64,000 bases of DNA from Haematobacter missouriensis (lineage in GTDB: Bacteria; Pseudomonadota; Alphaproteobacteria; Rhodobacterales; Rhodobacteraceae): assembly GCF_000740775.1 (NCBI RefSeq), contig NZ_JFGS01000019.1, forward strand, positions 1 through 64,000. The letters run 5' to 3'. Below are positions 18,485 to 27,374 of the stretch, one piece after another. The notes beneath the pieces were generated by a model. The model was not told the DNA's origin and did not search any database. It was given only the letters and a program-made list of their open reading frames with translations. Numbering within the stretch: position 1 is the first letter of the stretch; each line of letters opens with the position of its first letter. Position numbers and translations under genes: made by a program.

Positions 18485-19222
18485 TCAGGCGGCCTCAACT
18501 GAACCAAGCAGGCGGGACAGGACACGGCGCTCCACCTCCGCCACCTCGGCCGCGCCGTGGCGGCGGGGGCGCGGCAGCGTGACGGGGAGGTCGAGCGTGA
18601 TCCGCCCCTCCTCCAGCACCACGATCCGGTCGGCAAGCAGAACGGCCTCCGCCACGTCATGGGTGACGAGGACGGCGGTGAACCCCTGCCGCCGCCATAT
18701 CCGCTCCAGCAGCCGCTGCATGTCGATCCGGGTCAGCGCATCCAGCGCGCCCAGCGGTTCGTCCAGCGCGAGGATCCGCGGCTGTCCGATCAGCGCGCGG
18801 GCCAGAGCCACCCGCTGCCGCTGCCCGCCGGAGAGAACGGAGGGCCAGTCCGCGCCCCGGTCGGCAAGACCCACCTCCTCCAGCAGCTGCGCACTTCTGA
18901 CACGGGTCGTCACCCCGCCGGCGATGCCGGTCAGGCCGACGGCCACGTTCTCCTCCACCCGCGCCCAGGGGAGCAGGCGCGGCTCCTGAAACATGATGCG
19001 GGTGTCGGTCTGCCCCTCGCCCACGGCCCCATGTTCGATCCGGCCCGCGTCGGGCGTCTCCAGCCCCGCCAGCAGCCGCAGCAGGGTTGACTTCCCACAA
19101 CCGGACTTGCCGACGATGGCCACGAACTGCCCTTCGGGCACGTCGAGGTCCAGCCCGTCCAGTACGCGCTTTGCACCGAACCGCTTGCTCACGCCGCGAA
19201 AGCGGACTGCCATTCCGGTCAT
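18485..19222 (-). CDS. ssuB: aliphatic sulfonate ABC transporter ATP-binding protein
   Basis: A 245-residue ABC ATPase with Walker [10 protein letters not shown], signature [15 protein letters not shown] and Walker [13 protein letters not shown], plus the switch His in LVTHDVAEA. It is the last gene of the ssuADCB set and energises sulfonate import with SsuC and SsuA. The gene starts 4 bp after the ssuC stop. Assignment to SsuB rather than TauB or another nitrate/sulfonate-type ATPase rests mostly on the operon. Confidence 0.9.
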   Translation of the reverse strand: MTGMAVRFRGVSKRFGAKRVLDGLDLDVPEGQFVAIVGKSGCGKSTLLRLLAGLETPDAGRIEHGAVGEGQTDTRIMFQEPRLLPWARVEENVAVGLTGIAGGVTTRVRSAQLLEEVGLADRGADWPSVLSGGQRQRVALARALIGQPRILALDEPLGALDALTRIDMQRLLERIWRRQGFTAVLVTHDVAEAVLLADRIVVLEEGRITLDLPVTLPRPRRHGAAEVAEVERRVLSRLLGSVEAA

Positions 19223-19226
19223 CGGA

Positions 19227-20048
19227 TCATCCTTTCGTCTGGAAGGCGGGGTGCCATTGCAGCGTCAGCCGCTCCAGCCCCCGGGCCAGCGTATCGGCCA
19301 GCTTGCCCAGCACCGCGTAGATCAGGATGGACAGTACCACCACGTCGATCTGCAGGAACTCCCGCGCCTGCATCGCCATGTAGCCGATGCCGGAGGAGGC
19401 GGCGATCGTCTCCGCCACGATCAGCGTCAGCCACATGATGCCGAGCGCATAGCGCAGCCCGGCAAAGATGGAGGGCAGCGCGCCGGGCAGGATGACCTTG
19501 CGGAACAGCTCGCTCCGATCCATCCCGTAGGTGCGCCCCATTTCCACCAGTTGCGGATCCACGCCCTGAATTCCCAGCAGGGTATTGACATAGATCGGGA
19601 AGAACACGCCAAGCGCGACGAGGAACAACTTGGCCTCCTCCCCGATGCCGAACCACAGGATGACAAGGGGAATGAGCGCGAGATGCGGGATATTGCGCAC
19701 CATCTGGAGCGTCGTATCCGTCACGTCCCGCGACAGGCGTGACAGCCCGTTCGCCAGCCCGAAGGCAAAGCCGATGGAACCGCCGATGACAAAGCCCGCC
19801 AGCGCGCGGTAGGTGCTGGCCCAGATGTTCTGCAGAAGCTCCCCGGAAAGCAGCAGCTTCCAGAAGGCTGTGATCACGTCGGAAGGCGCGGGCAGCACCG
19901 TTCCGTCGATCAGGCCAAGACGCGCAGACCCCTCCCACACCAGCAGGATCGCGAGCGGCAGCAGCCAGCCCACCCAGGCGCGGAGTATCCGCAGCGGGGG
20001 GGCGGGGCGGCGCGCCTCCTCCGCCGGGAGATCGGCGACCGCGCTCAT
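19227..20048 (-). CDS. ssuC: aliphatic sulfonate ABC transporter permease
   Basis: A 273-residue binding-protein-dependent permease with about six helices and the EAA-type loop in [31 protein letters not shown] (coupling segment near residue 170). It forms the transmembrane channel for alkanesulfonates with SsuB. ATG 20048 overlaps the ssuD stop by 4 bp, so the two are translationally coupled. Confidence 0.92.
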   Translation of the reverse strand: MSAVADLPAEEARRPAPPLRILRAWVGWLLPLAILLVWEGSARLGLIDGTVLPAPSDVITAFWKLLLSGELLQNIWASTYRALAGFVIGGSIGFAFGLANGLSRLSRDVTDTTLQMVRNIPHLALIPLVILWFGIGEEAKLFLVALGVFFPIYVNTLLGIQGVDPQLVEMGRTYGMDRSELFRKVILPGALPSIFAGLRYALGIMWLTLIVAETIAASSGIGYMAMQAREFLQIDVVVLSILIYAVLGKLADTLARGLERLTLQWHPAFQTKG

Positions 20049-21223
20049 GACACGGCCCCGGCAAGGCGGCGCCCATGATCGCCCACGGAGAATTCGTTGG
20101 CGATGGCGCGGGAGACGCGGGAGCCGCCACGGTCGATGCCCAGTTCCGGGAACAGCAGTTCGGCCACGCGGTAGGCTTCCTCAAGATGCGGATAGCCCGA
20201 GCCGATCACCGTATCGACACCGACCGCCTGATATTCCCGCAGCCGTTCGGCCACCTGCGCGGGCGTGCCAACCAGCGCTGTGCCGGCACCGCCCCGGACA
20301 AGCCCCACCCCCGCCCAGAGGTTCGGCGCGACGACGAGTCTGTCCCGCCGTCCGCCATGCAGCTCCGACATGCGGCGCTGGCCCACACTGTCCATTTCCT
20401 TCAGAAAGCGGGCCTGTGCCTTTTCGATCTGCTCATCCGTCACGCGGCTGATGAGCTTGTCGGCAGCAGCCCACGCCTCCTCCTCCGTCTCCCGCACGAT
20501 GAAGTGCAGACGGATCCCGAAGCGGAGCCTGCGGCCATGACGGGCGGCCTTCGCACGGGCGGCGGCGACCTTTTCTGCCACCTGCGCGGGCGGCTCGCCC
20601 CAGGTGAGATAGGTCTCCACCAGTTCCCCGGCGAGGTCCTGCCCCGCCTCCGAAGATCCGCCGAACCACAGCGGCGGAGCCTTGCCCTCCACCGTCGGCA
20701 GGTCCAGACGCCCTGCCTCCATCCGGTAGTATTTGCCGTCGAAATCAACCGTTCGTCCGTCCAGCAGGTCGCGCCAGATGGTCAGGAATTCCCGCGCCTG
20801 ATCGTAGCGCTCGTCATGGGCAAGGAACACGCCATCGCCCGCCAGCTCCACCGGGTTGCCGCCCACCACGACGTTGAGCAGCAGCCGCCCGCCCGAAAGC
20901 CGGTCCAGCGCCGCCGTCTGCCGCGCGGCAAAGCTCGGCAGCGTGACACCGGGGCGCAGCGCCACGAGGAACTTCAACCGCTCCGTCGCCGTCGCAAGCC
21001 CGGCCGCGGTAATCCAGCTGTCCTCGCAGTTCTGGCCCGTGGGCAGCAGCACACCCTGATAGCCCAGCCGGTCGGCGGCCTGCGCCACCTGCCGGAAATA
21101 GCCGGGATCCTGCGGCCTCTGCTGGCTTTCGGAGCCGAGATAGCTGCCATCGCCATGCGTCGGGATGAACCAGAAGAAATTCAGCGGGTCCGCGCTGTCG
21201 CGGAGGGGGGCGATGAGGGTCAT
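20045..21223 (-). CDS. ssuD: FMNH2-dependent alkanesulfonate monooxygenase
   Basis: A 392-residue bacterial luciferase-fold enzyme closely matching SsuD. It has [15 protein letters not shown] at the start, [11 protein letters not shown] with the conserved active-site region, [15 protein letters not shown] and [10 protein letters not shown]. It cleaves C2 and longer alkanesulfonates to aldehyde and sulfite with FMNH2 and O2, releasing sulfur for assimilation. The start ATG 21223 lies 22 bp after the ssuA stop. No ssuE flavin reductase is seen in the operon, so reduced flavin must come from elsewhere. Confidence 0.94.
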   Translation of the reverse strand: MTLIAPLRDSADPLNFFWFIPTHGDGSYLGSESQQRPQDPGYFRQVAQAADRLGYQGVLLPTGQNCEDSWITAAGLATATERLKFLVALRPGVTLPSFAARQTAALDRLSGGRLLLNVVVGGNPVELAGDGVFLAHDERYDQAREFLTIWRDLLDGRTVDFDGKYYRMEAGRLDLPTVEGKAPPLWFGGSSEAGQDLAGELVETYLTWGEPPAQVAEKVAAARAKAARHGRRLRFGIRLHFIVRETEEEAWAAADKLISRVTDEQIEKAQARFLKEMDSVGQRRMSELHGGRRDRLVVAPNLWAGVGLVRGGAGTALVGTPAQVAERLREYQAVGVDTVIGSGYPHLEEAYRVAELLFPELGIDRGGSRVSRAIANEFSVGDHGRRLAGAVS

Positions 21224-21245
21224 GGCTGCCGTCCTTGAATGGGGT

Positions 21246-22187
21246 TCAGCTTCTCGGGGCGGTCCAGACCGCCTCGGAAACCGTGATCTTGTTGGGGATG
21301 AGACCGAGCGTGTAGAAGCGGTCCGCCGTTTCCTGCTGATGAGCAATGATCTCGGGTGTGATCGGGAACACCCCGAAAACGGCCCGGTTGGCGGCAAGCG
21401 TCTGTGCCTCCATCGGCACGCCCGTCACTTCGTGAAGTGCCTCCGCCACCTTGTCGCGGTTCTGGTCCGCCCATGCGGCCGCCTTTTCCAGCGCGCCGAT
21501 CACTCCGGAGATCTCCGAACCATGCGTGGCCGCAAAATCCCGGTTGGCGAGGAAGTAGGTATTGACGCTCAGCACATCGCTCGATTTCGCCAGCACAACC
21601 GGCTTCTGCCGCGTCTCTGCAATGGCAAGGAAGGGATCCCAGATCGACCATGCATCGACCTTGCCGGAGGCAAACGCGGCGGCTGCATCCGCGGGGCTGA
21701 GATAGACCGGATCGATATCGGCAAGGGAGAGGCCCGCCTTCTCCAGCGCGACGACGAGCAGGTTGTGCGCGCTGGTTCCCTTGCCCACCGCCACGCGCTT
21801 GCCCTTCAGATCGGCGAGCGTCGCGATACCGGAATCGGCCCGCGCGATGATCGCCTCACCCTTGCCGTTGGAGGGAAGCGCGGCGACGTAAACGATGGCC
21901 GCGCCTGCCGACTGCCCGAAGATCGGCGGCGCATCGCCCGTCCAGCCCACCTGAATAGCACCGGTATTGAGCGCCTCCACCAGTGGCGGCCCCGCGGAAA
22001 ACTCCACCCACTGCACATCGACGCCCGCTGGCTTCAACGCATCCTCGATCAGATGCTGCTGCCGGGCGATGACCGGAAGGCCCGCCTTCTGATAGCCGAT
22101 CTTCAGCACGTCCGCCTGCGCCGCCATGGCCAGCGTGGCGCCGAGCAGCGCCGTGCCAAGGCCGAGGGTCCGTTTCATGATCTTCAT
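21246..22187 (-). CDS. ssuA: aliphatic sulfonate ABC transporter substrate-binding protein
   Basis: A 313-residue periplasmic binding protein with a Sec signal ([20 protein letters not shown]). The fold matches SsuA ([46 protein letters not shown]). It delivers sulfonates to SsuBC and is the first gene of the operon ssuA-ssuD-ssuC-ssuB. A second in-frame ATG lies 9 bases downstream of the chosen start. An AT-rich patch with repeats lies about 140 bp upstream. Confidence 0.92.
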   Translation of the reverse strand: MKIMKRTLGLGTALLGATLAMAAQADVLKIGYQKAGLPVIARQQHLIEDALKPAGVDVQWVEFSAGPPLVEALNTGAIQVGWTGDAPPIFGQSAGAAIVYVAALPSNGKGEAIIARADSGIATLADLKGKRVAVGKGTSAHNLLVVALEKAGLSLADIDPVYLSPADAAAAFASGKVDAWSIWDPFLAIAETRQKPVVLAKSSDVLSVNTYFLANRDFAATHGSEISGVIGALEKAAAWADQNRDKVAEALHEVTGVPMEAQTLAANRAVFGVFPITPEIIAHQQETADRFYTLGLIPNKITVSEAVWTAPRS

Positions 22188-22324
22188 TTCCTGCTCCTGC
22201 CCGGTCTGCGGGTTTGGGATATGAGGAGAAGAAACGACAGTAAAAATCCTCTACGTCAATAGACGGAGCAGGCATGTGTCGGGCCGAGGCACCCTGCACA
22301 AATTCACGCTAACTTGTCACCATA

Positions 22325-22354
22325 ATACATTGTTTATTAATGTATATCATACAT
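22325..22354. promoter_or_regulatory. AT-rich operator-like repeats in the ssuA/monooxygenase divergent region
   Basis: ATACAT (22325-22330), ATGTAT (22340-22345) and ATACAT (22349-22354) form an inverted repeat with a 9-bp spacer plus a third half-site. The surrounding 40 bp or so are strikingly AT-rich against GC-rich flanks, typical of a promoter core. The rest of 22188-22605 has another small palindrome, GAGAGAA-GGA-TTCTCTC (22414-22430), and no gene. A LysR regulator of sulfur genes is a natural candidate to bind. Confidence 0.5.
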
Positions 22355-22605
22355 AGTTTAAAACGGTTCCACGCGTCGACGGCGAGAAATGCTTCGCTTT
22401 TCATCCTGCCCGCGAGAGAAGGATTCTCTCCCGACGTGGGAAAGAAAGCGACGCGCGTTTCTGCCTGTTTTTACCGCGAAGCTGCCCGAAGCGACGCTGA
22501 TTAGTCCCGCCCTAAGCAGAGGTGAGCGAAACGATCATATCCGGCCCCGAGGCGCTGCGGTAGATCTGGACTCACAGTCATCTCCCCCGTGAAAGGAATG
22601 CCGCT

Positions 22606-23841
22606 ATGGCCATCGAGAAAGTCGATACGCTCGTGATCGGGGCCGGGCAGGCCGGGGTCGCGATGAGCGAACACCTTGGCCGGCAAGGCATCCCGCATCT
22701 CGTGCTCGAAAGAAGCCGCATTGCGGAAAGCTGGCGCACGGCACGCTGGGATTCGCTCGTCGCCAACGGTCCCGCCTGGCATGACCGGTTTCCGGGACTG
22801 GAGTTTGCAGGTAGCCCCGATGCCTTCGCCGCGAAGGAGACGGTCGCCGATTACTTCGTGAGCTACGCCGACCGGATCAACGCACCGATCCGTACCGGGG
22901 TGGCGGTGACCGATCTTGCGGCCGCGCCGGGCGGTGGTTTTCGGGCCACGACTTCGGAAGGCGTGGTTGAGGCGCGCAACGTGGTCGTGGCAACAGGTGC
23001 TTTCCAGCGGCCGGTGATCCCGGCCCTTGTTCCTGAAAGCGCGGGTCTGCACCAGCTCCACTCCCACAGTTACCGCAACCCGGCGCAACTGCCGGAGGGG
23101 GCGGTGCTGGTCGTCGGCGCGGGATCCTCGGGCACGCAGATTGCCGAGGAGCTTCTGGCCTCCGGGCGGCAGGTCTATCTTTCCGTCGGACCACATGACC
23201 GGCCGTTCCGCAGTTACCGCGGGAAGGATTTCGTTTGGTGGCTCGGAGTGCTCGGCATATGGGACAAGAAGGTGCCCGCCCCCGGAACGGAACATGTGAC
23301 CATCGCCGTCAGCGGCGCAAACGGCGGGCGCACGGTGGATTTCCGCCGCCTTGCTGCCGAGGGGATGACCCTGGTCGGCCGCGCGGAGGCGTTCGAGGGC
23401 GGCGTGCTGCGTTTCGCCCCCGATCTGGCGGACAACATCGCGCTTGGCGATGCCAACCACTTCTCGCTCATGGATCAGGCGGATGCGCATGTGGCAAGGG
23501 AGGGGCTCGACCTTCCCGAAGAGCCGGAGGCCCGCCGCCTGCTGCCGGACCCGGAGTGCGTAACCCATCCGCTCACCCAGCTTGATCTGGCGCAAGCGGG
23601 TGTGACGACAATCCTGTGGGCCACGGGCTATGTGCCCGATTACGGGTGGGTCGGCTTCGACATCTTCGATGACAAGGGCCGTCCCCGGCATGACCGGGGC
23701 GTGTCCGAAGTGCCGGGGCTCTACTTCCTCGGTCTGCCGTGGCTCTCCCGCCGCGCATCCTCCTTCATCTGGGGGGTGTGGCACGACGCGTCCTATCTGG
23801 CCGATCATATCGCGGAAGAACGGGCGGAAAGCGCGGCCTGA
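22606..23841 (+). CDS. flavin-containing monooxygenase-like NAD(P)/FAD oxidoreductase
   Basis: A 411-residue two-dinucleotide-fold flavoprotein. The FAD site GAGQAGVAMSEHL is at the N-terminus, and the NADPH site GAGSSGTQIAEEL lies near residue 172. A segment ILWATGYVPDYGWV matches the late ATG motif of FMO and Baeyer-Villiger type enzymes. The likely reaction is oxygenation of a sulfur, nitrogen or carbonyl centre; the substrate is unknown. It is divergent from ssuA, which makes an organosulfur substrate attractive but unproven. A LysR gene follows after 41 bp on the same strand. Confidence 0.85.
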   Translation: MAIEKVDTLVIGAGQAGVAMSEHLGRQGIPHLVLERSRIAESWRTARWDSLVANGPAWHDRFPGLEFAGSPDAFAAKETVADYFVSYADRINAPIRTGVAVTDLAAAPGGGFRATTSEGVVEARNVVVATGAFQRPVIPALVPESAGLHQLHSHSYRNPAQLPEGAVLVVGAGSSGTQIAEELLASGRQVYLSVGPHDRPFRSYRGKDFVWWLGVLGIWDKKVPAPGTEHVTIAVSGANGGRTVDFRRLAAEGMTLVGRAEAFEGGVLRFAPDLADNIALGDANHFSLMDQADAHVAREGLDLPEEPEARRLLPDPECVTHPLTQLDLAQAGVTTILWATGYVPDYGWVGFDIFDDKGRPRHDRGVSEVPGLYFLGLPWLSRRASSFIWGVWHDASYLADHIAEERAESAA

Positions 23842-23882
23842 CCCGCTTTTCGCCCTCCGCCCGGGGCAGCGGGCAGGGAGGG

Positions 23883-24818
23883 ATGCCGGTGCTCAGGTTC
23901 ACGCTCCGCCAGCTCGAATACCTCGTCGCCGTCGGCGAGCTCGGCTCCGTCACGGAGGCGGCGGAGCGGGTGAATGTATCCGCTCCGTCCGTCTCCACCG
24001 CCATTTCCCAGCTCGAGCGGGAGTTCGGGCTGACGCTTTTTGTGCGCCGTCATGCACAGGGGCTGGCGATGACGGAGGCCGGGCGGCGCTTCGTGGAACA
24101 GGCGCGGCACATTCTGGCAGAGGCTGGCAAGCTCAACGCCTTGTCCAACGCGCTCACCGGGCAGGTCAGGGGGCCGCTCAACGTCGGCTGTCTCGTCACT
24201 TTCGCGCAGATCGTGATCCCGGCCCTCCGCCGCGCCTTCTGCGACGCCTATCCGGAGGTGGAGTTCGCCCAGTTCGAGCGGGACCATGCCGAACTTCTGG
24301 AAGGGCTGCGCTCCGGCCGGTTCGACGTGGCGCTCAGCTACGACATGGACATCCCGCCCGACGTGGCCTTTCAGTCGCTCGCCACGCTCCCGCCGCATGC
24401 CGTCCTGCCGGAGGCGCATCCACTTGCCTCCCGTGCGGGGATCAGCGTGGCGGAGCTTGCGGGCGAACCGATGATCCTGCTCGACCTGCCGCACAGCACG
24501 GGCTACTTCCTCTCGCTCTTTCGGGAGCGCGGCCTTGCCCCCCGGATCGCGGAGCGGACGCGGGACATGTCTGTCATGCGGGCGATGGTGGCCAATGGAT
24601 TTGGCTACTCCATCGCGAATATCCGGCCCGATTCCAACCTGGCGCTGGATGGCGGGCGGCTGGCCTTCGTGCCCATCACCGATGAGAGCCGCCCCATCCG
24701 TATCGGCATCCTGACGATGCGGGGCCTGAACCCGCCGCTGGTGATCGAGCGGTTTGCCGCGTTCTGCGACGACCTCACTCAACGGGGCGGGGTGGCGGGG
24801 CTGCGGCCACCTGGCTGA
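23883..24818 (+). CDS. LysR-family transcriptional regulator
   Basis: A 311-residue LysR protein with an N-terminal helix-turn-helix (LRQLEYLVAVGELGSVTEAAERV, then SVSTAISQLEREFGLTLFVRR) and a C-terminal periplasmic-binding-like effector domain. ATG 23883 directly follows AGGGAGGG; a GTG six bases later would have better spacing from that sequence. It is downstream of the monooxygenase gene in the same direction and close to the ssu operon, so it may control one or both. Confidence 0.88.
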   Translation: MPVLRFTLRQLEYLVAVGELGSVTEAAERVNVSAPSVSTAISQLEREFGLTLFVRRHAQGLAMTEAGRRFVEQARHILAEAGKLNALSNALTGQVRGPLNVGCLVTFAQIVIPALRRAFCDAYPEVEFAQFERDHAELLEGLRSGRFDVALSYDMDIPPDVAFQSLATLPPHAVLPEAHPLASRAGISVAELAGEPMILLDLPHSTGYFLSLFRERGLAPRIAERTRDMSVMRAMVANGFGYSIANIRPDSNLALDGGRLAFVPITDESRPIRIGILTMRGLNPPLVIERFAAFCDDLTQRGGVAGLRPPG

Positions 24819-24837
24819 CGGTCAGGATGGCGGGCGG

Positions 24838-24896
24838 CCAGATGCACGGGCAGTCAGATGCACGGGCAGCCAGGCATGGAGGCAGATGCACGGATG
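24838..24896. repeat. short direct repeats (CAGATGCACGG), three copies
   Basis: CAGATGCACGG occurs three times within 60 bp, twice followed by GCAG. It is just past the LysR stop and not part of a recognisable gene. Confidence 0.65.
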
Positions 24897-24944
24897 GTTA
24901 GACGGTCTCCGCAACCTCCCCCACTCAGCGGTGGAGCGCGGGTG

Positions 24945-25244
24945 TCACCGCTGCCGGCATCTGACGGGAAGACAGGTCAGCAGGACCGCCACGGCCTGTC
25001 CTCCTATTTCCGCCACCACCTCTTTCCCCCGAAGTGTGGGGATCAGGCGGCGTGTGGGCAGCCCCTCGGCCGCAAGATGGCGGAGAGTGCGGGTGCTCGC
25101 CTCGTCCGCCGGGTTGTGGAATTTCCGCGCCGCTCCACCCAGACGGAAGTTCCGGTCCCGTTCACCGTTGACCGCCTGTGCCTCCGCCGTCACGTCTCCG
25201 TTGACCATCCGCTGCAGTCCGGCCTTCCCGCGCGGCCATCCCAC
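24945..25244 (-). other. possible small or remnant gene, unidentified
   Basis: A 99-codon minus-strand frame with GC-rich third positions and a varied, protein-like residue mix (NGERDRNFRLGG, KFHNPADEAS). A different frame upstream (about 25230-25340) reads on in similar style, so this may be the 3' part of a decayed gene. I recognise no family and no convincing ribosome-binding site. Apart from this and the direct repeats, 24819-25343 has nothing I can support. Confidence 0.25.
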
Positions 25245-25343
25245 GCGGTGGGGTCATAGTGCCGGGGCGCAAAAGCTCCCGCCTCCGCTTGCGATGAGCT
25301 GAGGGGCGGGACCAGCAGCGGCCGGGCCGCCTCCTGCAGCCGC

Positions 25344-26084
25344 TCAGACATGCTGGCCGCCGTTGATATGGATTTCCGCGCCGTTGATATAGGAGGAGGC
25401 GTCCGAGCACAGGAAGTAGATGGTGGACGCGACCTCCGCCGGGTTGCCCAGCCGCCCCATCGGCACCTCTGCCGCGACGAGGGCATCGGTTCCGGGCGAG
25501 AGGATGGATGTCTCGATCTCACCCGGCGCGATGGCGTTCGCGCGCACGCCGCGCCCGCCGAATTCATGCGCCATCTCGCGCGTCAACGCCGCCAGCCCGG
25601 CCTTGGATGCCGCATAGGCCACCCCGGCAAAGGGATGCACCCGTGATCCGGCGATGGAGGTGACGTTGACAATGGAGCCGTTGGCCCGTTCCATCTCCGG
25701 TAGGAGCGCGCGCGCCAGAAGCGCGGTGGAGACGAGGTTGACGTTGAGCACCTGCGTCCAGGCATGAGCATCCGTGCCGATCACGCCGAGCCGAGTCCGC
25801 TCCGGGCCCTTGGGCGATATACCGGCGTTGTTGACCAGCGCATGGAGCTTGCCATCCGGCAGACGCGCGCGGACCTCCTCCGCCAGCCGTTCGATACCGT
25901 CCAGATCGGCGAGGTCGGCCTGAATATGGCTCTCCCGCGCCTCAGGCCAGGCGCATTCCGCCGAAAAAGCCTGCCGCGAGACGGTGAGGATGCGCCATCC
26001 CCGCTGCTGGAAAAGCTTGACGGTTGCATGGCCGATCCCCCGGCTCGCACCGGTCAGCAGCATGATGGGGCGTTCAGCGGTCAC
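25344..26084 (-). CDS. SDR-family oxidoreductase
   Basis: A 246-residue short-chain dehydrogenase with cofactor motif TGASRGIG at the N-terminus, NNAG near residue 90 and the catalytic YAASK near 155 (Tyr-Xaa3-Lys). A C-terminal SYINGAEIHINGGQ is typical of classical SDRs. It should oxidise or reduce an alcohol/carbonyl using NAD(P)(H). The start is GTG 26084 with GAGGTG upstream. It lies 9 bp after a GntR regulator gene, so the two form an operon. The substrate is unknown. Confidence 0.88.
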   Translation of the reverse strand: MTAERPIMLLTGASRGIGHATVKLFQQRGWRILTVSRQAFSAECAWPEARESHIQADLADLDGIERLAEEVRARLPDGKLHALVNNAGISPKGPERTRLGVIGTDAHAWTQVLNVNLVSTALLARALLPEMERANGSIVNVTSIAGSRVHPFAGVAYAASKAGLAALTREMAHEFGGRGVRANAIAPGEIETSILSPGTDALVAAEVPMGRLGNPAEVASTIYFLCSDASSYINGAEIHINGGQHV

Positions 26085-26093
26085 GGTGGCACC

Positions 26094-26819
26094 TCAGGTA
26101 TTTTGATGCATCATATTGGTGGCACTCGGCGGGAGCAATGATTCCGTCGCCTGCCCCACACGCGCGGCGATGGCTGCGCCGCCAAGAGTGATGTCGCTCA
26201 TGATAGCGACCGCCGCCCCCGCCGGATCCCGCCGCCGGATCGCATCGACGACGGGATAGTGGTGGTCGATCATCGCGCGCCCGCCCGCGTCATAGCTATC
26301 GGCGATCAGCGGTCCCATCTGGAGCCAGAGGCGGCGCAGCACGCCCTGCAGAACCGGCATTCCCGCGATCTGCGGCAACAGGAAATGGAAGGACTGGTTG
26401 AGCGTGGTGGCCGCTCTTCTATCATGGGACAGGAGCGCGCTTTCATTGTCCCGCAAGTTTTTTTCGAGATGACGGATGTCGTCCGGCGTCGCCGCCAGCG
26501 CTGCGGCTTCCGCTGCCAATGCCTCCAGCCGCAGCCGCATGTCACGGATTTCCCGGTAGCGGGCCGCGGTGATGGCCGGGATGCGGATGTCACGGGGCGA
26601 ACGGAACACCACTGCATCGTCATGCGCAAGCCGAAGGATCGCGTCCCGCACCGGGGTGACGGAGGTGCCAAGCTGCTCCGCCAGCTCCCGGATGCGAAGA
26701 CGATCACCTGGCTGGAACTGGCCCTTCATCAGCCCGTCGCAGAGCATTGCGTATACCGCGCCGCCAAGGCTCTCGTGATCGGGAATGGGAAGGGGTGCCA
26801 TCGGATCATGATGCATCAT
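26094..26819 (-). CDS. GntR-family (FCD-type) transcriptional regulator
   Basis: A 241-residue regulator. The N-terminal winged helix (GDRLRIRELAEQLGTSVTPVRDAILRL) is followed by an FCD-like helical ligand domain with candidate metal-binding His residues (FHFLL, IDHHYPVVDAI). The start is ambiguous: ATGs at 26819 and 26816 have a GGGGTGG ribosome site, while 26801 lacks one. The first codons coincide with the palindrome ATGATGCATCAT, and a related palindrome is inside the 3' end before the SDR gene. It probably controls itself and the SDR. Confidence 0.85.
   Translation of the reverse strand: MMHHDPMAPLPIPDHESLGGAVYAMLCDGLMKGQFQPGDRLRIRELAEQLGTSVTPVRDAILRLAHDDAVVFRSPRDIRIPAITAARYREIRDMRLRLEALAAEAAALAATPDDIRHLEKNLRDNESALLSHDRRAATTLNQSFHFLLPQIAGMPVLQGVLRRLWLQMGPLIADSYDAGGRAMIDHHYPVVDAIRRRDPAGAAVAIMSDITLGGAAIAARVGQATESLLPPSATNMMHQNT
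26104..26113. promoter_or_regulatory. palindrome TGATGCATCA upstream of the SDR gene
   Basis: A perfect 10-bp palindrome 20 bp upstream of the SDR start, inside the last codons of the GntR gene. The same core recurs at 26808-26819, so it is a plausible GntR operator half. Confidence 0.5.
26808..26819. promoter_or_regulatory. palindrome ATGATGCATCAT at the GntR gene start
   Basis: A perfect 12-bp palindrome containing the same TGATGCATCA core as 26104-26113. It overlaps the first codons of the regulator, as expected for autoregulation. Confidence 0.5.
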
Positions 26820-26841
26820 AATGCCACCCCTGTCGAGAGAC

Positions 26842-26887
26842 TTGAAACAAGGTCCGTCAACTGTCATATTATTTGCGACACATGTCG
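26842..26887 (+). promoter_or_regulatory. promoter and operator of the toxin-antitoxin pair
   Basis: A -35-like TTGAAA (26842-26847) and -10-like CATATT (26865-26870) are separated by 17 bp. Just downstream, CGACA-CA-TGTCG (26876-26887) is an inverted repeat between the -10 and the antitoxin ATG at 26904, a usual place for an autoregulatory operator. Confidence 0.5.
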
Positions 26888-26903
26888 TCCCGGGGAGACT
26901 CAC

Positions 26904-27374
26904 ATGAATGAACTGGCCCCCATCGAACACGACATCGAGCGGACCTATGCCCTGCTCGGCGGGCAGCGCACCATACGCCGACCGGTCCGTACGAGCCTTG
27001 AGGCCCATGACCTGCTGATGCGGGGACTGCCCTCCTCCGCCCTCGTCCACCTGACACGGGAGGTCAGTTTCCTCGGCTCCGATGCAGCGCTGGAGAAGGC
27101 CATCGGCATCAGCACGCGCACGCTCCAGCGCCGCAAGCGGGAGGAAGGCGAACGCGTCCTGAACACGGAGCAAAGCAGCCGGACGTGGAAATTCGCCGAA
27201 ATCCTCGGCCGTGCAGGGGAGATCTTCGGCTCCCGTGAAGCGGCGGAGGAATGGATAAGCGCCCCCGCTCTTGGGCTGGACAACCGCCGCCCCATAGACC
27301 TGCTGGCCACGTCCGTGGGCGTGGAGGCGGTCGAGGACTACCTGACCCGCATTGACTACGGGGTCTATACGTGA
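26904..27374 (+). CDS. Xre/MbcA/ParS-type antitoxin
   Basis: A 156-residue antitoxin with an N-terminal Xre-like DNA-binding helix bundle (LEKAIGISTRTLQRRKREEGERVL) and a C-terminal DUF2384/MbcA-ParS toxin-binding domain (AEILGRAGEIFGSREAAEEWI, ALGLDNRRPIDLLAT). It should neutralise the RES toxin encoded next and repress the shared promoter. ATG 26904 follows CGGGGAG at good spacing. Its stop overlaps the toxin start. Confidence 0.9.
   Translation: MNELAPIEHDIERTYALLGGQRTIRRPVRTSLEAHDLLMRGLPSSALVHLTREVSFLGSDAALEKAIGISTRTLQRRKREEGERVLNTEQSSRTWKFAEILGRAGEIFGSREAAEEWISAPALGLDNRRPIDLLATSVGVEAVEDYLTRIDYGVYT

Noticed and set aside
18139-18660. Minus-strand 173-codon frame with 8-residue periodicity through the repeat array
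   Set aside because: Periodicity simply reflects the 24-bp DNA repeat, and the frame overlaps the end of ssuB on the wrong register.
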